Assembly (NCBI GenBank): GCA_000438155.1
Contig: FR902980.1
Coordinates: 1-64,000, forward strand
DNA length: 64,000 nucleotides
Direction of reading: 5' to 3'
Source: Firmicutes bacterium CAG:95
GTDB lineage: Bacteria; Bacillota; Clostridia; Lachnospirales; Lachnospiraceae
The notes beneath the pieces were generated by a model that ran no database searches, was not told where the DNA came from, and was given only the letters and a program-made list of their open reading frames with translations. Numbering within the stretch: the stretch's first letter is position 1; every line of letters starts with the position of its first letter. The translations under genes and the position numbers were made by a program. Below are positions 53,697 through 62,167 of this stretch, piece by piece.

Positions 53697-53744
53697 GAAA
53701 TGCGACTGTGTTGGGAATGCAGCTGTGCGTGGAATGCGACTGTG
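53697..53744 (+). repeat. Triple direct repeat upstream of glgA
   Basis: GAAATGCGACTGTG (53697-53710), GAATGCAGCTGTG (53715-53727) and GAATGCGACTGTG (53732-53744) are spaced by 17 bases. They lie in the 147-base gap before glgA, 35 bases ahead of a TATAAT (53779-53784). It could be an operator array or a tandem duplication. Confidence 0.6.
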
Positions 53745-53816
53745 GAAAATTCTGCTTTTATTGATGGTAAGGATGTTGTATAATTATTATTAATAATGGC
53801 TATTGGGAGGTTCGTG

Positions 53817-55262
53817 ATGAAAAAAATTCTTTTTGTCGCATCAGAAGGTGTTCCATTTATTAAAACGGGTGGATTGGCAGATGTTGTCGGATCATTGCCG
53901 AAGTGCATTGATAAACAATACTTTGACGTACGTGTGATACTTCCGAAATATACCTGCATGAAACAGGAAATGAAGGATAAGCTCACTTATGTCACCCATT
54001 TTTATATGGACTTTCATTGGAAAAACGAATATGTGGGAATACTTACCGCAGAAGTGGATGGTGTAAAGTACTATTTCATTGATAATGAAATGTATTTTGG
54101 AGGCTTTAAGCCGTATGGGGACAATGCCTTATATGAGATTGAGAAGTTTGCTTTTTTCTCCAAGGCAGCATTATCCATTCTGCCGATTATTGATTTTAAA
54201 CCGGATCTGATTCACTGCCATGACTGGCAGACAGGTCTGATTCCGGTATACCTAAAGGAACGTTTCCAGGGAAATGATTTTTACCGGGGGATTAAAACGG
54301 TTATGACCATTCACAATCTGAAGTTCCAGGGTAAATGGAGCATTGATGAGGTGAAGGATATTACGGGACTTCCGGATTACTTCTTTACACCGGATAAGCT
54401 GGAATCCTACAAGGATGCGAACCTGTTAAAGGGCGGCATCGTATATGCGGATGCCATTACAACGGTCAGTGAGACCTATGCCGAAGAGATTAAGACGGAG
54501 TTCTATGGTGAGCATCTGGATGGCCTGCTCCGTGCAAGAAGCAAGGATCTGCGCGGAATAGTAAACGGCATTGACTATGACGATTTCAATCCGGAAACGG
54601 ATAAGAATATTCCATATCCTTATAATGCAGTGAACTTCCGCAAGGAAAAGGTAAAAAATAAGAGAGCACTTCAGGAAGAGCTTGGACTTGAAAAGGACGA
54701 TAAGAAGATGATGATTGGTATTGTTTCACGGCTTACCGATCAGAAGGGCTTCGATCTGATTGCCTATGTTATGGATGAGCTCTGCCAGGATGAGGTGCAG
54801 ATTGTGGTATTAGGTACCGGTGAAGAACGGTACGAGAACATGTTCCGTCACTTTGACTGGAAGTATAACAACAAGGTATCTGCGAATATTTATTATTCTG
54901 ATCAGTTGTCCCATAAGATTTATGCAGCAGCGGATGCATTCTTAATGCCGTCCCTGTTTGAACCCTGTGGCTTAAGCCAGTTAATGAGTTTACGTTACGG
55001 AACCATTCCGATTGTGCGTGAGACAGGAGGACTTAAGGATACCGTAGAGCCGTATAATGAATACGAAAGCAGGGGAACAGGCTTTTCCTTTACGAATTAT
55101 AATGCTCATGAGATGTTATCCACCATCCGTTATGCAGAGAAGATCTATTACGATAAGAAGCGTGAGTGGAATAAGATGGTGGATCGCGCGATGGCAGCCG
55201 ATTTCTCATGGCATGTATCTGCACAGAAGTATCAGGAGATGTACGACTGGCTGATTGGTTAG
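53817..55262 (+). CDS. glgA: Glycogen synthase
   Basis: A 481-residue GT5 enzyme extending alpha-1,4-glucan from ADP-glucose. ATG 53817 (6 bases after GGGAGG) gives MKKILFVASEGVPFIKTGGL, with the KTGGL sugar-nucleotide motif. IHCHDWQTGLIPVYLKERF, GIVSRLTDQKGFDLI and MPSLFEPCGLSQLMSLRYG are family motifs. No glgC, glgD, glgB or glgP lies nearby, so it is an isolated gene here. A TATAAT at 53779-53784 with a poor -35 is the likely promoter. Confidence 0.96.
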   Translation: MKKILFVASEGVPFIKTGGLADVVGSLPKCIDKQYFDVRVILPKYTCMKQEMKDKLTYVTHFYMDFHWKNEYVGILTAEVDGVKYYFIDNEMYFGGFKPYGDNALYEIEKFAFFSKAALSILPIIDFKPDLIHCHDWQTGLIPVYLKERFQGNDFYRGIKTVMTIHNLKFQGKWSIDEVKDITGLPDYFFTPDKLESYKDANLLKGGIVYADAITTVSETYAEEIKTEFYGEHLDGLLRARSKDLRGIVNGIDYDDFNPETDKNIPYPYNAVNFRKEKVKNKRALQEELGLEKDDKKMMIGIVSRLTDQKGFDLIAYVMDELCQDEVQIVVLGTGEERYENMFRHFDWKYNNKVSANIYYSDQLSHKIYAAADAFLMPSLFEPCGLSQLMSLRYGTIPIVRETGGLKDTVEPYNEYESRGTGFSFTNYNAHEMLSTIRYAEKIYYDKKREWNKMVDRAMAADFSWHVSAQKYQEMYDWLIG

Positions 55263-55287
55263 AGAGTTTTTTATGTTGTATAGAAGA

Positions 55288-55322
55288 AATGTAAACCATG
55301 CTTCAAAAACTGGTTGACAATT
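55288..55322 (+). promoter_or_regulatory. BirA operator in front of bioY
   Basis: ATGTAAACC (about 55289-55297), 14 bases and GGTTGACAAT (55312-55321) fit the Firmicutes BirA box (TTGTWAACC, N14-15, GGTTWACAA). The right half-site covers the -35 element TTGACA at 55314-55319, so bound biotin-loaded BirA would block the promoter. Confidence 0.78.
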
Positions 55323-55342
55323 ATCTTTTGCCATGCTATTCT
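55314..55342 (+). promoter_or_regulatory. Promoter of bioY
   Basis: TTGACA (55314-55319), 17 bases and TATTCT (55337-55342), with TG one base before the -10. It lies about 45 bases before the bioY start. Confidence 0.8.
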
Positions 55343-55384
55343 GACAAAGGCTAAAGAATAGCCGGAAAGGTATGGTTTTATAAG

Positions 55385-55936
55385 ATGACAAACAAATTTA
55401 AGACAATTGACATGGTTTACATTGCCGTATTTGCAGTACTGATTGCAATCTGTTCCTGGATTTCAATTCCGACAACAGTTCCCTTTACCCTTCAGACCTT
55501 TGCAGTATTTCTTGCAGTAGGTGTGCTCGGTGGTAAGCGCGGAAGTCTGTCCGTACTGATTTATATTCTGCTTGGTGCAGTCGGTATTCCGGTATTTGCC
55601 GGTTTCTCCGGTGGATTTGGAATTCTGCTTGGCCAGACCGGTGGGTATATTGTCGGCTTTTTATTTTCTGCATTATTAATGTGGCTGATGGAAGCGCTTC
55701 TTGGAAAGAAGACCTGGGTATTGGGATTATCCATGGTTCTTGGTCTGATTGTATGCTATGCGATCGGAACCGTATGGTTTATGGTGGTTTATGCCAGAAA
55801 TTCCGGAGCAGTAGGGCTTGCAACAGTACTTGGCTGGTGTGTCATTCCTTTTATTATTCCGGATCTGATTAAGATTGTACTGGCACTTGCTTTAAGCAAG
55901 AGACTTGGTAAGGCGCTGAAGCTGAATGAGAACTAA
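55385..55936 (+). CDS. bioY: Biotin transporter substrate-binding protein BioY
   Basis: A 183-residue membrane protein, the S component of an ECF-type biotin importer. About six helices; AVFLAVGVLGGKRGSLSVLI and the GAVGIPVFAGFSGGFGILLG loop are the BioY signature, with GYIVGFLFSALLM following. No ECF ATPase or T-component genes are next to it, so it probably uses a shared module. A BirA box over the promoter indicates repression by biotin, which suggests that the cell depends on uptake or balances it with synthesis. Confidence 0.95.
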   Translation: MTNKFKTIDMVYIAVFAVLIAICSWISIPTTVPFTLQTFAVFLAVGVLGGKRGSLSVLIYILLGAVGIPVFAGFSGGFGILLGQTGGYIVGFLFSALLMWLMEALLGKKTWVLGLSMVLGLIVCYAIGTVWFMVVYARNSGAVGLATVLGWCVIPFIIPDLIKIVLALALSKRLGKALKLNEN

Positions 55937-56333
55937 GAGGAAGGAACCTGAAATAGTACACCGCATCCGGCCCCATCATGGAATGTGCCTTTATTTCTTC
56001 GAAGGGAAGGGGTATAGCAGCACTTTTTCCGAACATATGGCGCAGGTGAAGGAAGAACTTCTTCAAAATAATGGAGAAGCTTTGCTGGAGCTGGTAACCA
56101 GGACCGATGACATCTGCAGTGCCTGTCCTCACAACCTGAACGGGAACTGTGAGACCTATGGAAAGGTGAACGCTTATGATGCCGGTGTGTTGGCATATTG
56201 TGGTCTGGAAAGTGGTCAGAAGCTGTCATTTCATGAATTGGAGGCTTTGGTGGAAACAAGAATCCTGCATGCGGGACACGGCAGAGAAATCTGCGGGGAC
56301 TGTGAATGGAGCAGCATCTGTCATAAAGGATGA
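55926..56333 (+). CDS. DUF1284 protein, probable iron-sulfur binding
   Basis: A 135-residue protein of the DUF1284 family. RIRPHHGMCLYFFEGKGYSS is the family start. Cysteines in DDICSACPHNLNGNCETY and EICGDCEWSSIC could bind a metal or iron-sulfur cluster. KVNAYDAGVLAYCGLESG is also conserved. It overlaps bioY by 11 bases and so falls under the biotin-controlled promoter. Function is unknown; a role in an iron-sulfur process using biotin-related chemistry is speculation. It ends at a terminator. Confidence 0.85.
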   Translation: MRTKRKEPEIVHRIRPHHGMCLYFFEGKGYSSTFSEHMAQVKEELLQNNGEALLELVTRTDDICSACPHNLNGNCETYGKVNAYDAGVLAYCGLESGQKLSFHELEALVETRILHAGHGREICGDCEWSSICHKG

Positions 56334-56357
56334 TCAGGAAGAATAAAGTGATACGGT

Positions 56358-56393
56358 CAGGGAGGCGGAAGTAGTGATCCGCCCCCTGTTTTT
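56358..56393 (+). terminator. Terminator of bioY-DUF1284
   Basis: CAGGGAGGCGGA pairs with TCCGCCCCCTG (one bulged A) around an 8-base loop, followed by five T. Confidence 0.85.
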
Positions 56394-56428
56394 GCTTTGT
56401 AATGGGGATTGCTGTGCAATAAAACAGG

Positions 56429-56457
56429 TTGACGGTTTGTTCCCTGAAACGTATAAT
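56429..56457 (+). promoter_or_regulatory. Promoter of the flippase gene
   Basis: TTGACG (56429-56434), 17 bases and TATAAT (56452-56457), 30 bases before the start codon. It is vegetative in type. Confidence 0.8.
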
Positions 56458-56486
56458 AAACTTGTAATTTTGGGAGCGTTAAACGA

Positions 56487-58343
56487 ATGCCGAATAACAA
56501 GAAAAAAGATGGACTGATTATGCAGGCGGGGATTCTGGCCGTAGCCGGAATCATTGTCCGTATCATCGGGCTTTTGTATAACACACCTTTAACGAATATT
56601 ATCGGGGATGAAGGATTTGGATACTACAGCAATGCCTATACGGCATACAGTATCGTCCTTCTGATTTCTTCCTATAGTATTCCGTCAGCCGTATCGAAGG
56701 TCATCGCACAGAAGCTCGCCAAAAGAGAATATCGGAATGCACACCGGATTTTTCAGTGTGCATTGATTTATGTGCTGGTAGTCGGTGGAATTGCCAGCTT
56801 ATTTGTGTTTTTCTTTGCATCATATATGGTAGACCTCGGGGGCTCGGTACTGCCTCTCCGGATTCTGGCACCAACCATATTCTTCAGCGGTATCCTTGGC
56901 GTATTCCGCGGATATTTTCAGGCACACAAATCCATGGTTCAGACCTCCGTTTCGCAGATTTTGGAGCAGATTGTGAATGCCGGAGTCAGTGTCCTGATGG
57001 CATATCTCCTTGTCCGGATGGTAAAGGGAGAGAGTGAAACCACACAGGCTTCCTTCGGCGCTGCAGGAGGCACGATTGGTACGGGGGCAGGGGTCGTTTT
57101 CGCTTTACTTTTTATGATGGGCGTGTATGCGCTCAATAAGGGTATGATCCATCGGCAGATTGACCGGGATAAGACGATTCATGAGGATTCCCGTAAAGAA
57201 ATTTTCAAGATGATTATTATGGTGGTGACACCGTTTATCTTAAGTACAGCAATTTATAATATCAATACCTTCCTGGATCAGAAGATTTACCAGATGATTT
57301 CCCTTACAATCCAGCAGAAGACAGAAGCAGCAGTATCCTTTGATTTAAGTGCGATGGCGAAGGCTACGAAGCTTGCCAATATTCCGATTGCGCTTGCAAG
57401 TGCGATGGCTACGGCACTGATCCCCGGTATTTCCAGTGACTTTGCACGTGGAGATCTTGAGGGCGCAAAGAGTAAGGTGTCACGTTCCGTAAAGGTAACG
57501 ATGTTTATTTCCATTCCGGCAGCCGTGGGAATGGGAGTGCTCAGCCGGCCCTGTGTGCAGGTGATTTTCCACCAGAAGGCATCCCTGGATATTTCTGCAG
57601 CCATGCTTGCCGTATTAGCAGTTACAATTATGTTATACGGATTATCCACCCTTACCCAGGCAGTTTTGCAGTCGATCGGTAAGATGAATACACCGATCAT
57701 CAATGCATTGCTTGCATTGATCATTCATGCGGTCATCATGGTGCTTGGCATGGTTTATCTTGCGCCTGAATGGGGATTGTACTGCTATGCAGGCTCCAGT
57801 GTTATTTATGCATTCCTCCTATGTATCTTTAATGGAATTTCCGTGCGTAAGCATTTGAAATATAAGCAGGAAGTAGACCGTACCTTTATCCGGCCGATCC
57901 TTTGCTCCATTTTAATGGGAGCAGTGGCCTATGGAACCTACTTCGGACTCTATCAGCTGCTCCCCATTAACCTGGTGTGTCTGGCTGTTGCAATCGGGCT
58001 GGCCTGTGCGGTATATTTTGTGCTGGTGATCCGGTGGAGAGCCATTACGGAAGAGGAGATGAAGGGCCTGCCCAAGGGAACACTTCTTATTAAAATTGCG
58101 AAGAAGACCCACCTGTTAAAACCGGAAGCGCCTGTTGATTCATTGGCTAATGCAAAGCCCGGAAAAATACGGGCAAAGAAATCAGCAAAGAAATCGAAGA
58201 CATCAGCAGAACGCGCCAAAGCACAAAACAGTAAAATACAAAATAGTAAAATACAGGGAGAGAAAGAATACAGAAAGAATAAAAAAGTGCCGGAAGCAAC
58301 GCTCCCGACACCGGAGGATGAGGGTTACTGGCTGGACGATTAA
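56487..58343 (+). CDS. MurJ/SpoVB-type lipid flippase (MOP superfamily)
   Basis: A 618-residue polytopic membrane protein of the polysaccharide export / MurJ / SpoVB group, with about 14 helices. Typical segments are RIIGLLYNTPLTNIIGDEGF, SYSIPSAVSKVIAQKLAKR and GVFRGYFQAHKSMVQTSVSQ. These proteins move lipid II or related polyprenyl-linked sugars outward. The housekeeping-type promoter favours a vegetative MurJ-like role over a spore-cortex one. The last 90 residues are an unusual Lys-rich tail with repeated KNSKIQ units (about 575-618). GGGAG precedes the ATG. Convergent with rqcH. Confidence 0.88.
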   Translation: MPNNKKKDGLIMQAGILAVAGIIVRIIGLLYNTPLTNIIGDEGFGYYSNAYTAYSIVLLISSYSIPSAVSKVIAQKLAKREYRNAHRIFQCALIYVLVVGGIASLFVFFFASYMVDLGGSVLPLRILAPTIFFSGILGVFRGYFQAHKSMVQTSVSQILEQIVNAGVSVLMAYLLVRMVKGESETTQASFGAAGGTIGTGAGVVFALLFMMGVYALNKGMIHRQIDRDKTIHEDSRKEIFKMIIMVVTPFILSTAIYNINTFLDQKIYQMISLTIQQKTEAAVSFDLSAMAKATKLANIPIALASAMATALIPGISSDFARGDLEGAKSKVSRSVKVTMFISIPAAVGMGVLSRPCVQVIFHQKASLDISAAMLAVLAVTIMLYGLSTLTQAVLQSIGKMNTPIINALLALIIHAVIMVLGMVYLAPEWGLYCYAGSSVIYAFLLCIFNGISVRKHLKYKQEVDRTFIRPILCSILMGAVAYGTYFGLYQLLPINLVCLAVAIGLACAVYFVLVIRWRAITEEEMKGLPKGTLLIKIAKKTHLLKPEAPVDSLANAKPGKIRAKKSAKKSKTSAERAKAQNSKIQNSKIQGEKEYRKNKKVPEATLPTPEDEGYWLDD

Positions 58344-58380
58344 GAATATTCCGGATGATCCTGTGAGGGATGAAACTGAT

Positions 58381-60138
58381 TCATTCATCCACCAGAGTCA
58401 GTCTGGAAATATCTGCATCAATCAACATTGAATAATTGGTATAATATACTACAAAGCCTGGTTTCGCACCACCGGGCTTTTTTATGTTTTTTTTCTGGAG
58501 GTAGTCAACCTCAATTTTGGACTGACCCTTTGCCTTGGAATAAAAGGCAGCAAGGCGGGCGGCATCTTCATAGGTGGCATCGGTGAGCTCCCGTCCTTCG
58601 CATTTTACAATGACGTGGGAGCCTGGTCTGCCCTTCGCATGGAACCACCAGTCATTGCCGGTTGCAAACTGGAAGGTCAGTTCATCGTTCTGGAAATTGT
58701 TTTTGCCAACATAAATATGGAAGCCGTCCGGATTGACATAGTGAAGCGGATGGCTCTTGAAGCGGGCTTTTTTCGCATTCCCTTTCCGACGGATATAACC
58801 GCTTTCCATCATTTCTTCCCTGATCTGTGCAAGGTCATCCTCAGATTGTGCAATATCGAGCGCATTCTGGATGGATTCCAGATGATCAATCTCGTCCCTG
58901 ACTTCGACCGTAAGCCTGGAGAGTGCTTCGCAGGTACGTTTCAGTTTCCCGTATTTATCAAAATATTTCTTACTGTTTTCAATCGGTGTAAGCTGCGGAT
59001 CAAGCGGAATCGTGATCATTTCATTGGTATAGTAATTTAACGCTTCCATGGACCTGCTTCCGGGGGCAACGTGATAACCATAGGTGTTGATCAGTTCACC
59101 ATAAACCTTATATTTGTCTTTCTTTTCGGTATCCTTCATCTGGTGAAGCTGCAGATCGTATTTCTTAACATCACGCTCTAAAATGGTCTGCACGATCTTA
59201 CGCAGATCCACGGAACGCTGGCGGATCCTGGTGTAAGTGTTTTTCTCCGCATAATAATGCTCTAACAGTTCGCTCATGGAGGAAAAGGAGGTACATTCTT
59301 CCTTCGGGTAGCTTAAAAGCGGCAGAGCGGAAAATTCCACCGGTCTGCCGTTTTCATAGACAATAACCGGTGCAAAATCGGCATCCTTAATGCGCTGCAT
59401 GGATGCGGAAAAGGCATCATATAACCGGGTGAGTGCATTTTGCCCTTCGGAAGAAGCAGTGAAGTATTCGGTAGGAAGATCTCCGTCCACACCGACTTCA
59501 TAGCATAATTCCTGTGCAAAGAACGGAGAGAGTCCCGTGAAGTTACAATAGATTGCTTTATGGGCAGGAAGCGCCTTTGACAGGAAACGTTTACAAAAAG
59601 TTTCCTTTGTAACAGTAAGAGGATCGGCCTTGTCCTGCGTTTCCGGAATGAAATAATCGCGTCCCGGAAGAACCTCGCGGACAGAACTGACCATACCGGA
59701 AATATGCTTGATGCTGTCGATGATTTTATTGTCTTCATTCACGAAGATGATGTTGCTGTGCTTTCCCATCAGCTCAATAATCAGACGTTTGTGACAAAGG
59801 TCGCCCATGTCGTTGTAATGCTCTACATGAAGCTCAATAATACGTTCTAAGCCCGGCTGGGTGATTCCAGTAATCCTGCCATTTTGTAAATGCTTGCGCA
59901 AAAGCATGGTAAAGCTCGGGGCAGTCATCGGGCTTGGTTTGTTCTGACTGGTAAAATAAGTAAGCGGAAGGGAAGCGTCTGCAGAAAGCAAAAGGCGTTT
60001 CTGTCCTCCGTCTGTGGTCTTTAAGGTGATGATCAGCTCGTCACTTTCAGGCTGTGCAATTTTATAGATCCGGCTGTTTAACAGATCTTTTTTTAATTCT
60101 GCTGCAACGGCAGCAACGGTAATTCCATCAAATGCCAT
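58381..60138 (-). CDS. rqcH: Ribosome quality control factor RqcH (NFACT protein)
   Basis: A 585-residue protein that binds obstructed 50S subunits with peptidyl-tRNA and adds alanine tails. The start is the ATG whose complement is 60136-60138, after CAGGAG, giving MAFDGITVAAVAAELKKDLL; a further 26 upstream residues lie in untranslated leader. The NFACT-N domain has SRIYKIAQPESDELIITL and RLIIELMGKHSNIIFVN; a coiled-coil middle follows; NFACT-R ends with NDWWFHAKGRPGSHVIVKC. Formerly annotated as fibronectin-binding. It is the only minus-strand gene, divergent from yicC. Confidence 0.95.
   Translation of the reverse strand: MAFDGITVAAVAAELKKDLLNSRIYKIAQPESDELIITLKTTDGGQKRLLLSADASLPLTYFTSQNKPSPMTAPSFTMLLRKHLQNGRITGITQPGLERIIELHVEHYNDMGDLCHKRLIIELMGKHSNIIFVNEDNKIIDSIKHISGMVSSVREVLPGRDYFIPETQDKADPLTVTKETFCKRFLSKALPAHKAIYCNFTGLSPFFAQELCYEVGVDGDLPTEYFTASSEGQNALTRLYDAFSASMQRIKDADFAPVIVYENGRPVEFSALPLLSYPKEECTSFSSMSELLEHYYAEKNTYTRIRQRSVDLRKIVQTILERDVKKYDLQLHQMKDTEKKDKYKVYGELINTYGYHVAPGSRSMEALNYYTNEMITIPLDPQLTPIENSKKYFDKYGKLKRTCEALSRLTVEVRDEIDHLESIQNALDIAQSEDDLAQIREEMMESGYIRRKGNAKKARFKSHPLHYVNPDGFHIYVGKNNFQNDELTFQFATGNDWWFHAKGRPGSHVIVKCEGRELTDATYEDAARLAAFYSKAKGQSKIEVDYLQKKNIKKPGGAKPGFVVYYTNYSMLIDADISRLTLVDE
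58453..58483 (+). terminator. Terminator of the flippase gene inside the 3' end of rqcH
   Basis: AAAGCCTGG (58453-58461) pairs with CCGGGCTTT (58472-58480), one G-T pair, followed by TTT. On the + strand this is a terminator 110 bases after the flippase stop, yet it lies in the rqcH coding region (the PGGAKPGF segment). A smaller hairpin GGATGAA/TTCATCC (58368-58390) sits at the junction itself. Confidence 0.55.
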
Positions 60139-60265
60139 GTTGTACTCCTGTGTTTTTAGGTTTTGGTGATAATAAATCCGAATAGTTGTGTGGTTGTAAG
60201 TGTTCAGTGCCGACACAGTTACGTGTGATTTAAAATAAAGGCCGCAGTATTTCCCGGCTCGTTAG

Positions 60266-60294
60266 AGTATAGCATATTCAGGGAAGATCTTAAA
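60266..60294 (-). promoter_or_regulatory. Probable rqcH promoter
   Basis: Read on the minus strand: TATACT (complement of 60266-60271) with an extended -10 TG, and a weak -35 TTTAAG 17 bases upstream. It is about 130 bases before the rqcH start and diverges from the yicC promoter. Confidence 0.5.
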
Positions 60295-60316
60295 GTGGTT
60301 TTATTGAGAAAGCCTT

Positions 60317-60345
60317 GACGGAAAGCACACGTTCACCTATAATAT
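60317..60345 (+). promoter_or_regulatory. Promoter of yicC-remA-gmk-rpoZ
   Basis: TTGACG (60317-60322), 17 bases and TATAAT (60340-60345), 39 bases before the yicC start. Confidence 0.85.
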
Positions 60346-60384
60346 TTAGGTGTGTATTGGACGTTACGAAAGAAGGGAAAAACC

Positions 60385-61263
60385 ATGATTAAGAGCATGA
60401 CCGGTTTCGGCAGATGCGAGGTTCAGGAAGCGGACCGTAAGATTACGGTTGAGATGAAGTCCGTGAATCACCGTTATCTGGATGTAAACATTAAGATGCC
60501 CAAGAAGCTTAATTTCTTCGAGGCAGCAATGCGCAATGAGTTAAAGAATTATATCCAGCGCGGCAAGGTGGATATTTTTATCACCTATGAAGATTACACG
60601 GAGTCCAATGTCTGCGTCAAGTACAATAAGGAGCTTGCAGCAGAATACCTGAAATACCTGAATCAGATGTCAGAGGAATTCGGTCTTGACAATGATATTC
60701 GTGTATCCGCATTATCCAGATATCCGGAAATCTTTACCATGGAAGAACAGACCATTGATGAGGAAGCATTGTGGCAGTTACTTGACCGTGCCATTAAGGG
60801 GGCAGCGGAAGGCTTCGTAGAAACCAGAATCAAAGAGGGTGAGAACCTGAAAAATGATCTGTGCGAGAAGCTTGACGGCATGCTTGCCCATGTGGACTTT
60901 ATCACAGAGCGGTCTCCCGAAATTATTGCAGAATATAAGCAGAAGCTGACGGATAAGGTGAAGGAACTGTTAGAAGATACCAAGATTGACGAAAGCCGCC
61001 TGCTCATGGAAGTTACCATTTTTGCAGATAAGGTGTGCGTGGATGAAGAACTGGTGCGCTTAAGAAGCCATATTGAGGCAACGAAGGATGCCCTTATAAA
61101 AGGGGGAAGCATCGGACGGAAGCTTGATTTTATTGCGCAGGAAATGAACCGTGAGGCGAATACCATTTTGTCCAAATCAAGTGATCTTGAGATTTCCAAC
61201 CGCGCGATTGAATTAAAGACTGAAATTGAGAAGGTGCGCGAGCAGATTCAGAATATTGAGTAA
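60385..61263 (+). CDS. yicC: YicC family endoribonuclease
   Basis: A 292-residue protein of the YicC/YloC family, described as endoribonucleases. ATG 60385 (after AGAAGGG) gives MIKSMTGFGRCEVQEADRKI, the family start. VEMKSVNHRYLDVNIKMPKK and, at the C-terminus, GRKLDFIAQEMNREANTILS with KTEIEKVREQIQNIE are conserved. It leads the yicC-remA-gmk-rpoZ set as in Bacillus. Confidence 0.95.
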   Translation: MIKSMTGFGRCEVQEADRKITVEMKSVNHRYLDVNIKMPKKLNFFEAAMRNELKNYIQRGKVDIFITYEDYTESNVCVKYNKELAAEYLKYLNQMSEEFGLDNDIRVSALSRYPEIFTMEEQTIDEEALWQLLDRAIKGAAEGFVETRIKEGENLKNDLCEKLDGMLAHVDFITERSPEIIAEYKQKLTDKVKELLEDTKIDESRLLMEVTIFADKVCVDEELVRLRSHIEATKDALIKGGSIGRKLDFIAQEMNREANTILSKSSDLEISNRAIELKTEIEKVREQIQNIE

Positions 61264-61273
61264 GAGGTGTCCT

Positions 61274-61534
61274 TTGAACAGTTTGATTCATATTGGATTT
61301 GGGAATATTGTGAATGCAGGCAAGATCATAGCAGTGGTAAGTCCGGATTCCGCACCGGTGAAGCGTATGGTGCAGAAGGCGAGGGAACTTGGAACGGCAA
61401 TTGATGCCACGCAGGGACGTAAAACAAAATCCGTTCTCGTAATGGAAAACAGCCAGCTTGTTTTATCCGCGCTGCTGCCGGAAACCATTGCACAGAGAGC
61501 GCAGGCAGAAAGCAGAGATGATGATGAAGCGTAA
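61274..61534 (+). CDS. remA: RemA-like regulatory protein
   Basis: An 86-residue small DNA-binding regulator. TTG 61274, 6 bases after AGAGG, gives (M)NSLIHIGFGNIVNAGKIIA, the RemA start. PDSAPVKRMVQKARE and TQGRKTKSVLVMENSQLVLS are conserved. In B. subtilis RemA activates biofilm matrix and osmoprotection genes. Here it lies between yicC and gmk, the usual place, and overlaps gmk by about 15 bases. Confidence 0.92.
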   Translation: MNSLIHIGFGNIVNAGKIIAVVSPDSAPVKRMVQKARELGTAIDATQGRKTKSVLVMENSQLVLSALLPETIAQRAQAESRDDDEA

Positions 61535-62144
61535 AGGAATACTGATTGTAGTATCCGGCTTTTCAGGTGCCGGTAAGGGAACTCTGATGAAGAAGCTTAT
61601 GGAAGATTACGACAATTATGCATTGTCGATTTCCATGACGACCAGAACTCCCCGCCCCGGTGAAGTGGATGGCCGTGAGTACTTTTTCGTAACCAGGGAA
61701 CAGTTTGAAGAGAAAATAGGGCAGGATGGTCTGATTGAATATGCCAATTACTGCGGAAATTATTACGGAACGCCGAGAGCCTATGTAGAGCAGCAGTTAG
61801 AAGCAGGTAAGGATGTCGTCCTTGAAATTGAAATTCAGGGTGCCTTAAAGATAAAAGAAAAATTCCCGACAGCATTGCTGTTATTTGTTATGCCGCCCAG
61901 TGCGGAGGAACTGCGCAAGAGGCTTACCGGAAGAGGAACCGAGACGCAGGAGATTATTGACCAGCGGATGCACCGTGCCATTGAAGAAGCACAGGGAATA
62001 GAGCAGTATGATTATATTGTGATCAATGATCAGCTGGAGGAGTGTGTGAAGGAGCTGCATGCCCTGATTGGCGCAGCACATAATACCCCTTCCAGAAATG
62101 AGGAGTTTATTAATAATATGAGAGAAGAACTGAAGACAATTTAG
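61518..62144 (+). CDS. gmk: Guanylate kinase
   Basis: A kinase of about 208 residues converting GMP to GDP. The P-loop is SGFSGAGKGTLMKKL; TTRTPRPGEVDGREYFFV binds GMP. Three consecutive ATG codons (61518, 61521, 61524) are possible starts and none has a strong ribosome site; translation is probably coupled to remA, whose end it overlaps. It is followed by rpoZ after 23 bases. Confidence 0.95.
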   Translation: MMMKRKGILIVVSGFSGAGKGTLMKKLMEDYDNYALSISMTTRTPRPGEVDGREYFFVTREQFEEKIGQDGLIEYANYCGNYYGTPRAYVEQQLEAGKDVVLEIEIQGALKIKEKFPTALLLFVMPPSAEELRKRLTGRGTETQEIIDQRMHRAIEEAQGIEQYDYIVINDQLEECVKELHALIGAAHNTPSRNEEFINNMREELKTI

Positions 62145-62167
62145 TCTTTGGCGAAAGGAGAAATGAT

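Noticed and set aside
60139..60216. 26-residue N-terminal extension of RqcH
   Set aside because: RqcH proteins begin at MAFDG. The CAGGAG site supports ATG at 60138, and the extension has no homology.
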